Assembly (NCBI RefSeq): GCF_900016645.1
Contig: NZ_CDGJ01000052.1
Strand: one strand, 5' to 3'
DNA length: 64,000 nt
From: Acididesulfobacillus acetoxydans
Lineage (GTDB): Bacteria; Bacillota; Desulfitobacteriia; Desulfitobacteriales; Desulfitobacteriaceae
Positions 24,047-33,271 of this stretch are shown here, piece by piece. The position numbers and the translations under genes were made by a program. The first letter of the stretch is position 1; each line of letters begins with the position of its first letter. The notes beneath the pieces were generated by a model that searched no databases, was not told the origin of the DNA, and saw only the letters and a program-made list of their open reading frames with translations.

Positions 24047-24918
24047 TGCGCATGAGCTATTATCCCGGTTGTTCAATGGAGAGTATCGCCGTATCTTATG
24101 CCAAGTCGCTTCTTGCTGCAGCCGAAGCGCTTGGACTGAGATTGGAGGAAATCCCGGACTGGAATTGCTGCGGCGCTTCTATCGCATCCGGCGTTGCCGG
24201 TGGTTTTGTTCAGCAAGTGTTAGTGGCCAGGAACCTGGCCTTGGCGGAAGAGATGAAACAGGACGTGCTGGTAGCTTGCAGCTCCTGCTATTTGAATCTT
24301 GCGACTGCGAATTTGCGTCTGCAAGAGGACAGCGTATATGCCGGACGGGTGAATAAGGCGTTGGCTGTCGGAGGTTTGCATTATTCGGGGAGCGTTCGAG
24401 TCAAGCGGGCAATCGATGTCATGCTGGGGGAGATCGGCCCTGGGAGGATTGAAGGTCGGGTGCAAGTGCCCTTAAAGGGACTGAAAGTCGCCGGGTACGT
24501 CGGCTGCCAAACGATGCGGGCCCATCCGGGAGATTTCGATCAGGCCGAAAGTCCGAAGGCGCTGGATAGGCTCATCCGGGCGCTTGGTGCAGAAAACGTA
24601 AACTTTGCCCGGCAGACTACCTGCTGCGGGAGTTCGCACGTGGTTCCAGCCTCTGAGGTTGTGACGGGCCAAGTTAAAGAAATTTTGGCTTCCGCCGTTG
24701 AAGCGGGGGCGGATATTATCGTTACGCTCTGTCCCCTTTGCCAGCTTAACTTAGAAACGCACCAAGAGAAAGTCAATGAGAAGTTCGGCACGGGCTATGA
24801 GATTCCGGTCCTCTTCTTCACCCAGTTGATGGCTTATGCCTTCGGGCTGCCCCCGAACACTTGGGGTTTCGAGCATATGCTTGTATCGCCGAAGATGCCG
24901 GCGCCTGCGTCCGCCTAG
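24046..24918 (+). CDS. hdrB: HdrB-like CCG-domain protein
   Basis: 290 residues with two complete CCG domains: YYPGCSME, NCCGAS, CSSCY in the first, and GCQTMR, TCCGSSH, CPLCQLN in the second. Such cysteine sets bind non-cubane 4Fe-4S clusters in HdrB. It is coupled to hdrC. In Firmicute sulfate reducers hdrCB usually follows sat-aprBA-qmoAB directly; here a CHR pair, a usp gene and a ylbF-like gene lie between, and qmoAB is 15 kb away. Confidence 0.92.
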   Translation: MRMSYYPGCSMESIAVSYAKSLLAAAEALGLRLEEIPDWNCCGASIASGVAGGFVQQVLVARNLALAEEMKQDVLVACSSCYLNLATANLRLQEDSVYAGRVNKALAVGGLHYSGSVRVKRAIDVMLGEIGPGRIEGRVQVPLKGLKVAGYVGCQTMRAHPGDFDQAESPKALDRLIRALGAENVNFARQTTCCGSSHVVPASEVVTGQVKEILASAVEAGADIIVTLCPLCQLNLETHQEKVNEKFGTGYEIPVLFFTQLMAYAFGLPPNTWGFEHMLVSPKMPAPASA

Positions 24919-24930
24919 GCCCCAGCGGGC

Positions 24931-25464
24931 TCAGAGATCGTCAATGAACTCCTGGGGAAGCTTCTTAATCAATAACACCGGTATCATAGACTTTGTCAGC
25001 ATTTCGTGGGCCAGGCTGCCAAAGAGCAGGCCTTTTAAGGAAGTGAGACCCCGTGTACCCATAATAATCAATTCACATTTATTTTTCTTGGCAAATTCAA
25101 GAATTGCGTCAACAGTGTCGCTAATACTTGCACCCGCGGGGATTACCTCGTGGGTGACTTTGAGTCCGCGTTCGGTAAATATCCGCACCGTTTTGGCGCG
25201 TATCTCGTCATAGAGCTTGTTGGTAAGGGCATCGGACTCATCAATGACGCGTTCCCTTAAGTCGGGACTGGGTGTTGTGGGCCAAGTATTGAGCCAACTG
25301 TATTCCAAGTCCGGCGCGTGCTGAGCTGCCTCTCTGGTCTGGACGACGGTTAAACTCATACTGGGCATGTTCTTGAGCAGGGTGGCCGTATAGACAGCCG
25401 CGGAAAAAGACTGGGCGGAGCCGTCCGAATAGAGAAGAACCTTGGTCTCAAGAGAGCCTGTCAT
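24931..25464 (-). CDS. Universal stress protein (UspA family), second copy
   Basis: 177 residues on the minus strand, converging on hdrB with only 12 bases between stops. The nucleotide-binding motif GTRGLTSLKGLLFGS is intact. It shares the N-terminal KVLLYSDGS and the C-terminal LLIKKLPQEFID with the gene at 21868, but lacks part of that protein's insert. GGAGGAGGG lies 9 bases before the start. Its promoter has the same extended -10 as the other copy. Confidence 0.9.
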   Translation of the reverse strand: MTGSLETKVLLYSDGSAQSFSAAVYTATLLKNMPSMSLTVVQTREAAQHAPDLEYSWLNTWPTTPSPDLRERVIDESDALTNKLYDEIRAKTVRIFTERGLKVTHEVIPAGASISDTVDAILEFAKKNKCELIIMGTRGLTSLKGLLFGSLAHEMLTKSMIPVLLIKKLPQEFIDDL

Positions 25465-25501
25465 ATAGAAATACCCTCCTCCTGCGTGTATCCTCGCTCA
25501 T

Positions 25502-25511
25502 ATTATAACAC
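25502..25511 (-). promoter_or_regulatory. Extended -10 promoter of second usp gene
   Basis: On the minus strand TGTGTTATAAT, with TATAAT at 25507-25502. It is the same core as in front of the usp gene at 21868. Confidence 0.55.
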
Positions 25512-25609
25512 AACTTGCGGGGTACTCCGGCGGTATTTTTAACTCCTTCGTGCGCAAGACTGAAGGCGGGTGTGACGAACACTGGGAGAACGAATTCATG
25601 TTCGGGGAG

Positions 25610-25668
25610 AAGTATTATATAAGTCGGTGAAGTATTATATAAGCCAATGATCAAGTATTATATAAGCC
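25610..25668. repeat. Triple 16-bp repeat upstream of gyrB (possible operator array)
   Basis: AAGTATTATATAAGYC occurs three times (25610-25625, 25630-25645, 25653-25668) at centre distances of 20 and 23 bases. Each contains the perfect palindrome TTATATAA. The spacing near two helical turns suggests a protein binding array between the divergent usp and gyrB promoters. Confidence 0.6.
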
Positions 25669-25798
25669 TATAAGGTGAAGAATATAAAGAACATAAAGAA
25701 AACATATGGGGGATCAAGGAGAAAAGCATGGTTAAATTCGTCGCTGTCCGCGGAATTCGCCATGCTCTTTTTGATTCGCTGGCATATCTTTCCTTGCC

Positions 25799-25827
25799 TT
25801 GATAATTTCCTTCAATTAATGTATAAT
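25799..25827 (+). promoter_or_regulatory. gyrB promoter
   Basis: TTGATA (25799-25804), 17 bases, TATAAT (25822-25827). It would start transcription about 30 bases before the gyrB TTG, so the longer open frame upstream cannot be translated from it. Confidence 0.78.
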
Positions 25828-25863
25828 AAATGGGTTAAAGGTATATTTTGGGAGGGGCACGCC

Positions 25864-27786
25864 TTGCAGGATGTTAACTTAGACATGCAGCCGAGTTATA
25901 ACGCGGAACAGATCGAAGTATTGGAAGGATTAGAGGCGGTCCGAAGGCGCCCCGGCATGTACATCGGAACCACCGGCAGCCGGGGGTTGCACCATCTGGT
26001 CTATGAAATCGTAGACAACAGTATTGACGAGGCCTTGGCGGGGTTTTGCGACAAGATCGCGGTGACGATTAACCGTGACGGCAGCGTGACTGTCGTTGAT
26101 AACGGGCGCGGGATCCCGGTAGACATTCACCCGAAGCTCGGCAAGCCGGCCGTCGAAGTTGCTCTCACGGTCCTGCACGCGGGTGGGAAGTTCAGCGGCA
26201 CCGCCTATAAAGTTTCCGGCGGACTGCATGGGGTGGGTTTGAGCGTGGTCAATGCTCTCTCCAAGTGGTTGATTGCCGAGGTCCGAATGAACGGTAATGT
26301 CTACCGCCAAGACTATGCTCAGGGGAAGCCGACGGGCCCGCTGAAAACAGTGAGCAAAGACGAGAGTCTCGGCTCCGGGACTAAGATAACCTTTTACCCG
26401 GACCCGGAGATTTTTGAGGACATAACTTTTCAGTTTGAAACTCTGGTTCACCGCCTGCGCGAATTGTCCTTTCTCAATAAGAGCGTGGCCATTACCCTCT
26501 TGGACGAAAGAACGGATACGCGCGAAGCTTTCTTTCATACCGGCGGGATTGAGGACTTTGTTCGTTATCTGAACAAGAATAAAGATTGTCTGCACGCAAA
26601 GCCCATTTACTTTGAAGGAGAGAAAGACACCACTCAAGTGGAAGTCGGCCTTCAATATAATGACGGTTATACGGAAAACCTGCTCTCTTACGCCAACAAC
26701 ATCAATACCCAGGAGGGCGGCACTCACGAGGCAGGTTTCAAAGCTGCTCTGACTCGGGTTATCAACGACTACGCTCGCAAATACAACCTGATCAAGGGCC
26801 AGGAAAACAACTTGTCCGGCGAGGACATCCGGGAAGGGCTCACCGCTGTGGTCGCCGTGAAGGTTCGGGAACCGCAGTTTGAAGGCCAGACCAAGACCAA
26901 GTTGGGCAACAGTGAAATTCGTTCCATTGTCGAGTCGGTCACAGCGGATGGTCTCAACACCTTTTTGGAAGAAAACCCCGCCGTAGCTAAGAAGGTTTTG
27001 GAGAAGGCCCTTCAGGCGGCGCGGGCCCGGGACGCGGCCCGCAAGGCGCGGGAACTCACCCGGCGCAAGAGCGCCTTGGAGAGCACCTCTCTGCCCGGCA
27101 AACTGGCGGACTGTTCCTGGAAGGAACCGGAACTGTGCGAGATGTACCTGGTGGAAGGAGACAGCGCCGGCGGTTCGGCAAAACAGGGACGGGACCGGCG
27201 CTTTCAGGCCATTCTGCCCTTGCGTGGGAAGATTCTTAACGTGGAAAAGGCAAGGCTGGACAAAGTTTTGGCCAATGAAGAAATAAGGGCCATGATTACG
27301 GCCATGGGGACGGGAATTTCCGACGAATTTGACTTAGGCAAAGCCCGTTACCACAAAATCATCATCATGACAGATGCCGACGTAGACGGAGCCCACATCC
27401 GGACCCTTCTGCTCACGTTTTTCTACCGCTATATGAGATCGCTTATCGAAAACAACTATGTCTATATAGCCCAACCGCCTTTATTCAAGGTCAAGAAGGG
27501 AAACAAGATTACTTATGCCTATGATGACGATGAACTGAAAAAGGTGCTGGAGACTGTTGGACGGGAAAAGGCTGAGATCCAGCGCTATAAAGGCTTGGGC
27601 GAGATGAATCCGGAACAGCTCTGGGAAACGACGATGGACCCGGCCAAGCGCACGATCCTCCAGGTAAACATGGAAGACGCAGTGCTGGCGGACGAGTTGT
27701 TCACCATTCTCATGGGTGACAAGGTCGAACCAAGGCGCGAATTCATTCACGAACACGCTCATGAGGTCCGGAATTTGGATATCTAG
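25864..27786 (+). CDS. gyrB: DNA gyrase subunit B
   Basis: 640 residues. The GHKL ATPase part shows VVDNSIDEALAG, DNGRGIPVD and GLHGVG; the TOPRIM part shows EGDSAGGSAKQGRDR, PLRGKILNVEKAR and DADVDGAHI. The length matches Firmicute GyrB. I start at TTG 25864, 6 bases after GGGAGGGG and just downstream of a consensus promoter; 63 further codons are open upstream but precede the promoter and lack family similarity. It supplies the ATPase for gyrA, which follows 20 bases later. Confidence 0.98.
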   Translation: MQDVNLDMQPSYNAEQIEVLEGLEAVRRRPGMYIGTTGSRGLHHLVYEIVDNSIDEALAGFCDKIAVTINRDGSVTVVDNGRGIPVDIHPKLGKPAVEVALTVLHAGGKFSGTAYKVSGGLHGVGLSVVNALSKWLIAEVRMNGNVYRQDYAQGKPTGPLKTVSKDESLGSGTKITFYPDPEIFEDITFQFETLVHRLRELSFLNKSVAITLLDERTDTREAFFHTGGIEDFVRYLNKNKDCLHAKPIYFEGEKDTTQVEVGLQYNDGYTENLLSYANNINTQEGGTHEAGFKAALTRVINDYARKYNLIKGQENNLSGEDIREGLTAVVAVKVREPQFEGQTKTKLGNSEIRSIVESVTADGLNTFLEENPAVAKKVLEKALQAARARDAARKARELTRRKSALESTSLPGKLADCSWKEPELCEMYLVEGDSAGGSAKQGRDRRFQAILPLRGKILNVEKARLDKVLANEEIRAMITAMGTGISDEFDLGKARYHKIIIMTDADVDGAHIRTLLLTFFYRYMRSLIENNYVYIAQPPLFKVKKGNKITYAYDDDELKKVLETVGREKAEIQRYKGLGEMNPEQLWETTMDPAKRTILQVNMEDAVLADELFTILMGDKVEPRREFIHEHAHEVRNLDI

Positions 27787-27806
27787 AATAAAAGGAGTGC
27801 TCGTCT

Positions 27807-30302
27807 ATGTCCCTCGAAATGCAGGGAGGAAAAGTCCTGCCGGTAGAGATTTCCAATGAGATGAAACGGTCCTATATTGATTATGCCATGAGTGTCATCG
27901 TCGGCCGGTCGCTTCCTGATGTGCGGGACGGTCTCAAGCCGGTCCACCGTCGCATCCTCTATACCCTTCATGAACTGGGGATGACACCCAACAAGGCCTA
28001 TTCTAAATCCGCCCGCTTGGTCGGGGATTGTATGGCCAAATTCCACCCTCATGGTGATGCCGCGATTTATGATGCCGTTGTGCGCATGGCCCAGGGGTTT
28101 TCCAGCCGTTATCCTTTGATCGACGGGCACGGTAATTTCGGTTCGGTCGACGGAGATTCGGCTGCGGCCATGCGCTACACCGAATTGAGAATGTCCAAGC
28201 TGGCCCCGTACATGTTGGCCGATCTGGACAAAGAAACCGTCGATTTCGTACCGAACTATGACGAAAAGGAAGAGGAGCCCACCGTTTTACCGGCTAAGTT
28301 TCCCAATCTTTTGGTCAACGGTTCCGCGGGGATAGCCGTGGCCATGGCGACGAACATTCCTCCCCACAACCTAGGGGAGGTCATTCAAGGAACAGTCGCC
28401 TTGATTGACAATCCGGATCTCACCCTGGATGGACTTATGAACTGGATCAAAGGTCCCGATTTTCCCACCGGGGGCATTATCATGGGCACAGAGGGCATAA
28501 AAAGCGCCTACTCGACCGGAAGAGGAAATGTCAGAACCCGGGCCAGGGCAGCTATTGAACCGATGGAGAAATCGGGCAAGAACCGGATAGTCGTTACGGA
28601 AATTCCTTTCTTGGTCAACAAAGCGAAGCTCGTCGAGCGAATCGCCGAGTTGGTGCGAGAGAAAAGACTGGACGGGGTCACAGACCTCAGGGATGAGTCG
28701 GACCGGACCGGGATGCAGATCGTCATCGAACTGAGGCGCGATGTAAATCCGCAGGTAATTCTGAATCAGCTTTACAAGCATACGTCTATGGAGGAATCGT
28801 TTGGCATTACCCTCCTCGCTCTTGTGGACGGCAAGCCGAAGGTCCTGAACCTGAAGGAAATTCTGCATCTCTTCATCGAGCATCAGAAAGAAGTCATTGT
28901 TCGGCGCACCCGTTACGATCTGAACAAAGCGGAGGCCGAAGCCCATATCCTGGAGGGTTTGCGCATCGCCCTGGACCATATCGACGAAGTGATTTCCACC
29001 ATTCGCTCCTCAGCGGATGAAGGGGATGCCAAGGAAAACTTGATGAGCCGTTTCGGCTTGAGCCAAAAACAGGCACAAGCCATCGTCGATATGCGACTGA
29101 AGCGGCTGACGGGTTTGGAGAGGGAGAAGCTCGAAGAGGATTATCAGGAACTTCTCAACAAAATAGCGTATTTCCGGGCGGTTCTGGCTTCCGAGAAAAT
29201 GGTGCTGGAGATCATCAAAACAGAGTTAAACGAGATCAAAGAGAAATTCGGCGATGAAAGGCGGACCAGGATCTCCTTTGCAGACAGCAATGTGAAAATT
29301 GAGGACCTAATTGAAGAAGAAGATGTTGTCATCACGGTGACTCATGACGGCTATATCAAACGCCTGCCTTTAAATACGTACAAGAGCCAACGGCGGGGTG
29401 GCAAAGGGGTTCACGGGATGGCCACCAAAGAAGAGGATTTTGTTGAACACTTATTCATCACCTCCACTCATCACTATCTTCTCTTCTTTACCTCACGGGG
29501 CAGAATGTTCCGGCTCAAGGCTTACGAGATACCCGAAGCGAGCCGCACGGCCAAGGGGACGGCAATCGTCAACCTGCTCAGCGTCAATTCGGATGAAACG
29601 ATCACGGCGGTCTTGTCGGTGAAAGAGTTTACCGCAGAGTGCCTGATCTTCATGGCCACAAAACAGGGGATTGTCAAACGGACCCGGCTCTGCGAGTATA
29701 ATTCATCCCGGCGTGACGGACTCATCGCTTTAAATCTTGACGAAGGGGACGAGTTGATTGGAGTGCGCTTGACCAAGGGCGAGGAGGACATCATCCTGGC
29801 TACTGCCGCGGGCTTGTGTATTCGTTTTCCTGAGGCGGACGTCAGGGAAATGGGCCGCACGGCTCGGGGGGTAAAAGGGATTACGCTGGCGGCCGGAGAT
29901 GTGGTTGTGGGTATGGATGTGGCCGGCGAGAGCGGAGACCTTCTCACGATGACTGAGAACGGCTATGCCAAACGGAGCAACCTGACGGAATACAGGGCAC
30001 AGGGGCGCGGCGGTAAAGGATTGATCGGGATGCGCGTCACCGCCAAAACCGGTCGCTTGGCAGGGGTTAAAGTGGTGCAGCCTGAGGATGAATTGATGGT
30101 GATCACGAATGACGGACTGATTACCCGCCAGGAGGTCGCCGGCATCTCCAAGCAGGGGCGGACGGCCCAAGGGGTTATGGCCATGCGCACGGACGAGGGT
30201 AAAGTCGTGGCCATAGCTAAAGTCGTCAATAAGGAAGAGGACGGCGAAACACTCGAAGCCCCGGAAGTGCCGGAAGTGCCCGATGACGGGCTCGAACAGT
30301 AA
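27807..30302 (+). CDS. gyrA: DNA gyrase subunit A
   Basis: 831 residues: the DNA breakage-reunion part with catalytic Tyr124 (AAAMRYTE) and the C-terminal beta-pinwheel with its GyrA box QRRGGKG. In the quinolone-binding region the usual serine is alanine (HGDAAIYD, A85; E. coli Ser83). AAAGGAG precedes the ATG. A short acidic tail (EAPEVPEVPDDGLEQ) ends the protein. It forms gyrase with GyrB. Confidence 0.98.
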   Translation: MSLEMQGGKVLPVEISNEMKRSYIDYAMSVIVGRSLPDVRDGLKPVHRRILYTLHELGMTPNKAYSKSARLVGDCMAKFHPHGDAAIYDAVVRMAQGFSSRYPLIDGHGNFGSVDGDSAAAMRYTELRMSKLAPYMLADLDKETVDFVPNYDEKEEEPTVLPAKFPNLLVNGSAGIAVAMATNIPPHNLGEVIQGTVALIDNPDLTLDGLMNWIKGPDFPTGGIIMGTEGIKSAYSTGRGNVRTRARAAIEPMEKSGKNRIVVTEIPFLVNKAKLVERIAELVREKRLDGVTDLRDESDRTGMQIVIELRRDVNPQVILNQLYKHTSMEESFGITLLALVDGKPKVLNLKEILHLFIEHQKEVIVRRTRYDLNKAEAEAHILEGLRIALDHIDEVISTIRSSADEGDAKENLMSRFGLSQKQAQAIVDMRLKRLTGLEREKLEEDYQELLNKIAYFRAVLASEKMVLEIIKTELNEIKEKFGDERRTRISFADSNVKIEDLIEEEDVVITVTHDGYIKRLPLNTYKSQRRGGKGVHGMATKEEDFVEHLFITSTHHYLLFFTSRGRMFRLKAYEIPEASRTAKGTAIVNLLSVNSDETITAVLSVKEFTAECLIFMATKQGIVKRTRLCEYNSSRRDGLIALNLDEGDELIGVRLTKGEEDIILATAAGLCIRFPEADVREMGRTARGVKGITLAAGDVVVGMDVAGESGDLLTMTENGYAKRSNLTEYRAQGRGGKGLIGMRVTAKTGRLAGVKVVQPEDELMVITNDGLITRQEVAGISKQGRTAQGVMAMRTDEGKVVAIAKVVNKEEDGETLEAPEVPEVPDDGLEQ

Positions 30303-30303
30303 A

Positions 30304-30332
30304 TTGACAAACTTTTACCCAGGTGTTACGAT
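30304..30332 (+). promoter_or_regulatory. pdxST promoter
   Basis: TTGACA (30304-30309), 17 bases, TACGAT (30327-30332) with TG extension; begins right after the gyrA stop. Confidence 0.7.
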
Positions 30333-30373
30333 GACTTTAAATGCGACACTGGTGGCAATGAGGAGGATACAAA

Positions 30374-31258
30374 ATGTCGGAAATCGGTTCTTGGAAGGTT
30401 AAGACCGGACTGGCGGAGATGCTTAAGGGCGGGGTCATTATGGATGTGACAACCCCAGAACAAGCTAAAATAGCGGAGGAAGCCGGGGCTTGCGCCGTGA
30501 TGGCCTTAGAGCGGGTTCCTTCAGATATCCGGGCTGCCGGCGGGGTGGCTCGGATGGCGGACCCAACGATCATTCAAAGGATCATGGAGGCAGTCAGCAT
30601 TCCGGTTATGGCCAAGGCGCGCATAGGCCACTTCGTCGAGGCACAAATCCTTGAGGCTTTGGGAGCAGACTACATTGACGAAAGTGAAGTTTTAACCCCG
30701 GCCGACGACATGTACCACATCGATAAGCACGCCTTTAAGGTTCCTTTCGTGTGCGGGGCCCGGAATTTGGGTGAGGCCTTGCGCAGGATCGGCGAAGGGG
30801 CGGCTATGATCCGGACTAAAGGTGAGCCGGGCACGGGGAATGTGGTGGAAGCGGTACGTCACATGCGCACAGTCATGAGTGACATTCGCAAACTGACGAC
30901 CATGCCCAAAGAGGAACTGATGACTGCGGCCAAGGAGATGGGTGCACCATATGATTTGGTCGTCTACGTAGCGGAGAACGGCAAGCTTCCGGTCGTGAAT
31001 TTTGCGGCCGGCGGCATCGCCACACCGGCCGACGCGGCGCTGATGATGCAATTGGGGGTGGACGGGATTTTCGTCGGCTCGGGTATTTTCAAATCGTCTG
31101 ATCCAAAAGCGAGGGCCAAGGCGGTCGTTCTGGCGACGACCCATTTTAACGATCCCAAGACGCTGGCGGACATTTCCAAGGACTTGGGAGAGGCGATGCC
31201 CGGATTGGAAATCTCGACGATCGCCGAAAACCAGCGGATGCAGGAACGGGGCTGGTAA
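30374..31258 (+). CDS. pdxS: Pyridoxal 5'-phosphate synthase subunit PdxS
   Basis: 294 residues, the synthase half of the DXP-independent vitamin B6 pathway; it joins ribose 5-phosphate, glyceraldehyde 3-phosphate and ammonia. The active-site lysine is K81 (MAKARIGH), and the phosphate-binding GEPGTGN segment is present. GAGGAGG precedes the ATG. pdxT follows after 3 bases, giving the usual pdxST pair; pdxS is also in the origin region in B. subtilis. Confidence 0.98.
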   Translation: MSEIGSWKVKTGLAEMLKGGVIMDVTTPEQAKIAEEAGACAVMALERVPSDIRAAGGVARMADPTIIQRIMEAVSIPVMAKARIGHFVEAQILEALGADYIDESEVLTPADDMYHIDKHAFKVPFVCGARNLGEALRRIGEGAAMIRTKGEPGTGNVVEAVRHMRTVMSDIRKLTTMPKEELMTAAKEMGAPYDLVVYVAENGKLPVVNFAAGGIATPADAALMMQLGVDGIFVGSGIFKSSDPKARAKAVVLATTHFNDPKTLADISKDLGEAMPGLEISTIAENQRMQERGW

Positions 31259-31261
31259 CCG

Positions 31262-31843
31262 GTGCAAGGGAAAGTCGGAGTTCTTGCTTTGCAAGGGGCG
31301 TTTCGCGAACATCGTTTCGCGCTGGAAAGTCTGGGCTGTGACGTAACGGAAGTGCGCAAGCCCTCGGACCTGGAAGGGGTTCAAGGCTTAGTTTTACCCG
31401 GCGGGGAGAGCACCGCCATGGCGAAACTGTTGCAAAGTGACGGCTTAGGGGACAGAATTAAGCAACTGGCGGCTAAGGATCTGCCTCTGTTCGGAACGTG
31501 TGCCGGGATGATCTTGCTGGCCAAGGATATAGACGGCAGCGACCAGTACCGCTTGGGGCTGATGGATGTCACTGTGAGGCGCAATGCCTTCGGGCGCCAA
31601 ATTGCCAGCTTTGAAACAGATTTGAGCGTTCCGGCCCTTGGCAGTCATCCTGTGCGGGCCGTTTTCATCCGGGCGCCGTACGTCGCCAAAGTGGCCCCGA
31701 ACGTAGGGATCTTGGCGGAACATGAGGGGAAAATAGTTTTCATACGCCAGGGCAACATGCTGGCCAGTGCTTTTCATCCCGAACTTACCCCGGATAAGCG
31801 GGTACATGAGTACTTTTTGAAGATGGTCTCAGAGTACCGGTGA
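31262..31843 (+). CDS. pdxT: Pyridoxal 5'-phosphate synthase glutaminase subunit PdxT
   Basis: 193 residues, a class I glutaminase feeding ammonia to PdxS. The catalytic triad is C80 (GTCAGM), H171 and E173 (FHPELT); the PGGEST oxyanion segment is at 47-51. The start is GTG at 31262, three bases after pdxS, so translation is coupled. Confidence 0.97.
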   Translation: MQGKVGVLALQGAFREHRFALESLGCDVTEVRKPSDLEGVQGLVLPGGESTAMAKLLQSDGLGDRIKQLAAKDLPLFGTCAGMILLAKDIDGSDQYRLGLMDVTVRRNAFGRQIASFETDLSVPALGSHPVRAVFIRAPYVAKVAPNVGILAEHEGKIVFIRQGNMLASAFHPELTPDKRVHEYFLKMVSEYR

Positions 31844-31873
31844 ATTTCAACGCCGGAGTATCACTGTCGGGGG

Positions 31874-31932
31874 AGTACGCGGGGCCCGCTCTCATTTGTG
31901 TAAGCTTGCGGAAGTGGGAGTCTTACGATTGG
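31874..31932 (+). repeat. IS200/IS605 right-end-like element, degenerate copy E1
   Basis: Shares GTACG-GG-CCC-CTC and the 3' part GAAGTGGGAGTCTTACG with the copies at 34448, 34688 and 59816, but the 5' arm is altered, so the hairpin is imperfect. It lies between pdxT and serS. Confidence 0.5.
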
Positions 31933-32005
31933 AGCAAGCGCAGGCAGTGGCGGACTTGCTTAGGAGACCTGGGGTGTAGCTTGTGAATTACATGGAGGGG
32001 TTGCT

Positions 32006-33271
32006 GTGTTAGATCTGAAGTTTGTACGCAGCCATCCGGACGCAGTCAAAGAGGCGTTGCGAAAACGTAACGCTTCCGTTAGTTTGGATGAATTTTTGCA
32101 AAAGGAAGAAGAGCGGCGCAAACTGCTTTTCCGGGTGGAAAGTCTGAAAAGCCGGCGCAATTCTGTTTCCGAGGAAGTCGGCCGCCTTAAAAAGAAGGGT
32201 GGCGATGCCGAGAACCTGATTGTGGAGATGAGGCAGGTCGGGCAGACGATCAAAGAGATGGAAGAGGAGCTTGGCGGAATTGAGCGGGAAATGGAGACGG
32301 TCCTCTACGGGATCCCCAATATCCCGCACGAGAGCGTTCCGGTGGGTCCGGACGAAAGTGCCAACGTGCAGGTCCGCTCTTGGGGAACGCCTCGAAAATT
32401 CGAATTTACTCCCCGTGCTCACTATGACATAGGCGAAGGGCTGGACATTTTGGATTTTGCCCGAGCGGGAAAGGTGACGGGGGCGCGTTTTACTTTTTAC
32501 AAAGGATTGGGCGCCAAATTGGAACGGGCCCTGATTAGTTTTATGCTGGACAGGCATACGGCCAAAGGATATTTGGAGATTCTGCCGCCCTATATGGTGC
32601 ACCGGAATTCCATGGTCGGAACCGGGCAGCTGCCAAAATTCGAAGAGGATGCCTTCAAAGTGGCGGGAACGGAGTATTTTCTCATCCCTACAGCGGAAGT
32701 GCCGGTGACCAATCTCTACCGTGACGAGATTCTCGACGGGCAGAAGCTGCCGCTTTATCATTGTGCCTACAGCGCCTGTTTTCGCTCTGAGGCCGGGTCG
32801 GCGGGCAGAGACACACGGGGTCTCATCCGCCAACACCAGTTCAACAAAGTGGAACTGGTCAAGTTTTCTCTTCCGGAAGATTCCTATTCCGAGTTGGAAA
32901 AACTGACCCGTGATGCGGAGAGTATTTTGCAGGAGTTGGGCTTGCCTTATCGGGTCATGGCCCTGTCGACCGGGGATTTGGGTTTCACGTCGGCCAAGAC
33001 CTATGACCTGGAGGTTTGGCTGCCTAGCTTCAACCTTTATCGCGAAATCTCATCCTGCAGCAATTTCGAAGATTTTCAGGCGCGCAGGGCCAACATTCGC
33101 TTTCGCAGGGAAGCCAAAGGCAAGCCGGAGTACGTGCATACTCTCAACGGAAGCGGTCTGGCGGTCGGCCGGACGGTCGCGGCTGTTCTGGAGAACTATC
33201 AGGAAGAAGACGGACGGGTACGGGTGCCCAAAGCTTTGCAGCCTTACATGGGTGTGGAATATATCGGCTGA
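32006..33271 (+). CDS. serS: Seryl-tRNA synthetase
   Basis: 421 residues. The N-terminal antiparallel coiled coil that grips the tRNA-Ser long arm spans about 28-105. The class II motifs follow, including the motif 2 region FRSEAGSAGRDTRGL. The start is GTG 32006 with GGAGGGG 5 bases before. It charges the three tRNA-Ser genes encoded just downstream. No T-box leader is visible in the 160 bases upstream. Confidence 0.98.
   Translation: MLDLKFVRSHPDAVKEALRKRNASVSLDEFLQKEEERRKLLFRVESLKSRRNSVSEEVGRLKKKGGDAENLIVEMRQVGQTIKEMEEELGGIEREMETVLYGIPNIPHESVPVGPDESANVQVRSWGTPRKFEFTPRAHYDIGEGLDILDFARAGKVTGARFTFYKGLGAKLERALISFMLDRHTAKGYLEILPPYMVHRNSMVGTGQLPKFEEDAFKVAGTEYFLIPTAEVPVTNLYRDEILDGQKLPLYHCAYSACFRSEAGSAGRDTRGLIRQHQFNKVELVKFSLPEDSYSELEKLTRDAESILQELGLPYRVMALSTGDLGFTSAKTYDLEVWLPSFNLYREISSCSNFEDFQARRANIRFRREAKGKPEYVHTLNGSGLAVGRTVAAVLENYQEEDGRVRVPKALQPYMGVEYIG

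Noticed and set aside
25610..25668. CRISPR array
   Set aside because: Repeats are 16 bp with 4-7 bp gaps, far too short for CRISPR spacers; no cas genes in the window.
25675..25863. 63-codon N-terminal extension of gyrB
   Set aside because: It lies upstream of a consensus promoter and includes the repeat array; the TTG at 25864 has the ribosome site.
31844..32005. T-box leader before serS
   Set aside because: The gap is short and lacks the T-box sequence and terminator; part of it is a transposon-end-like repeat.
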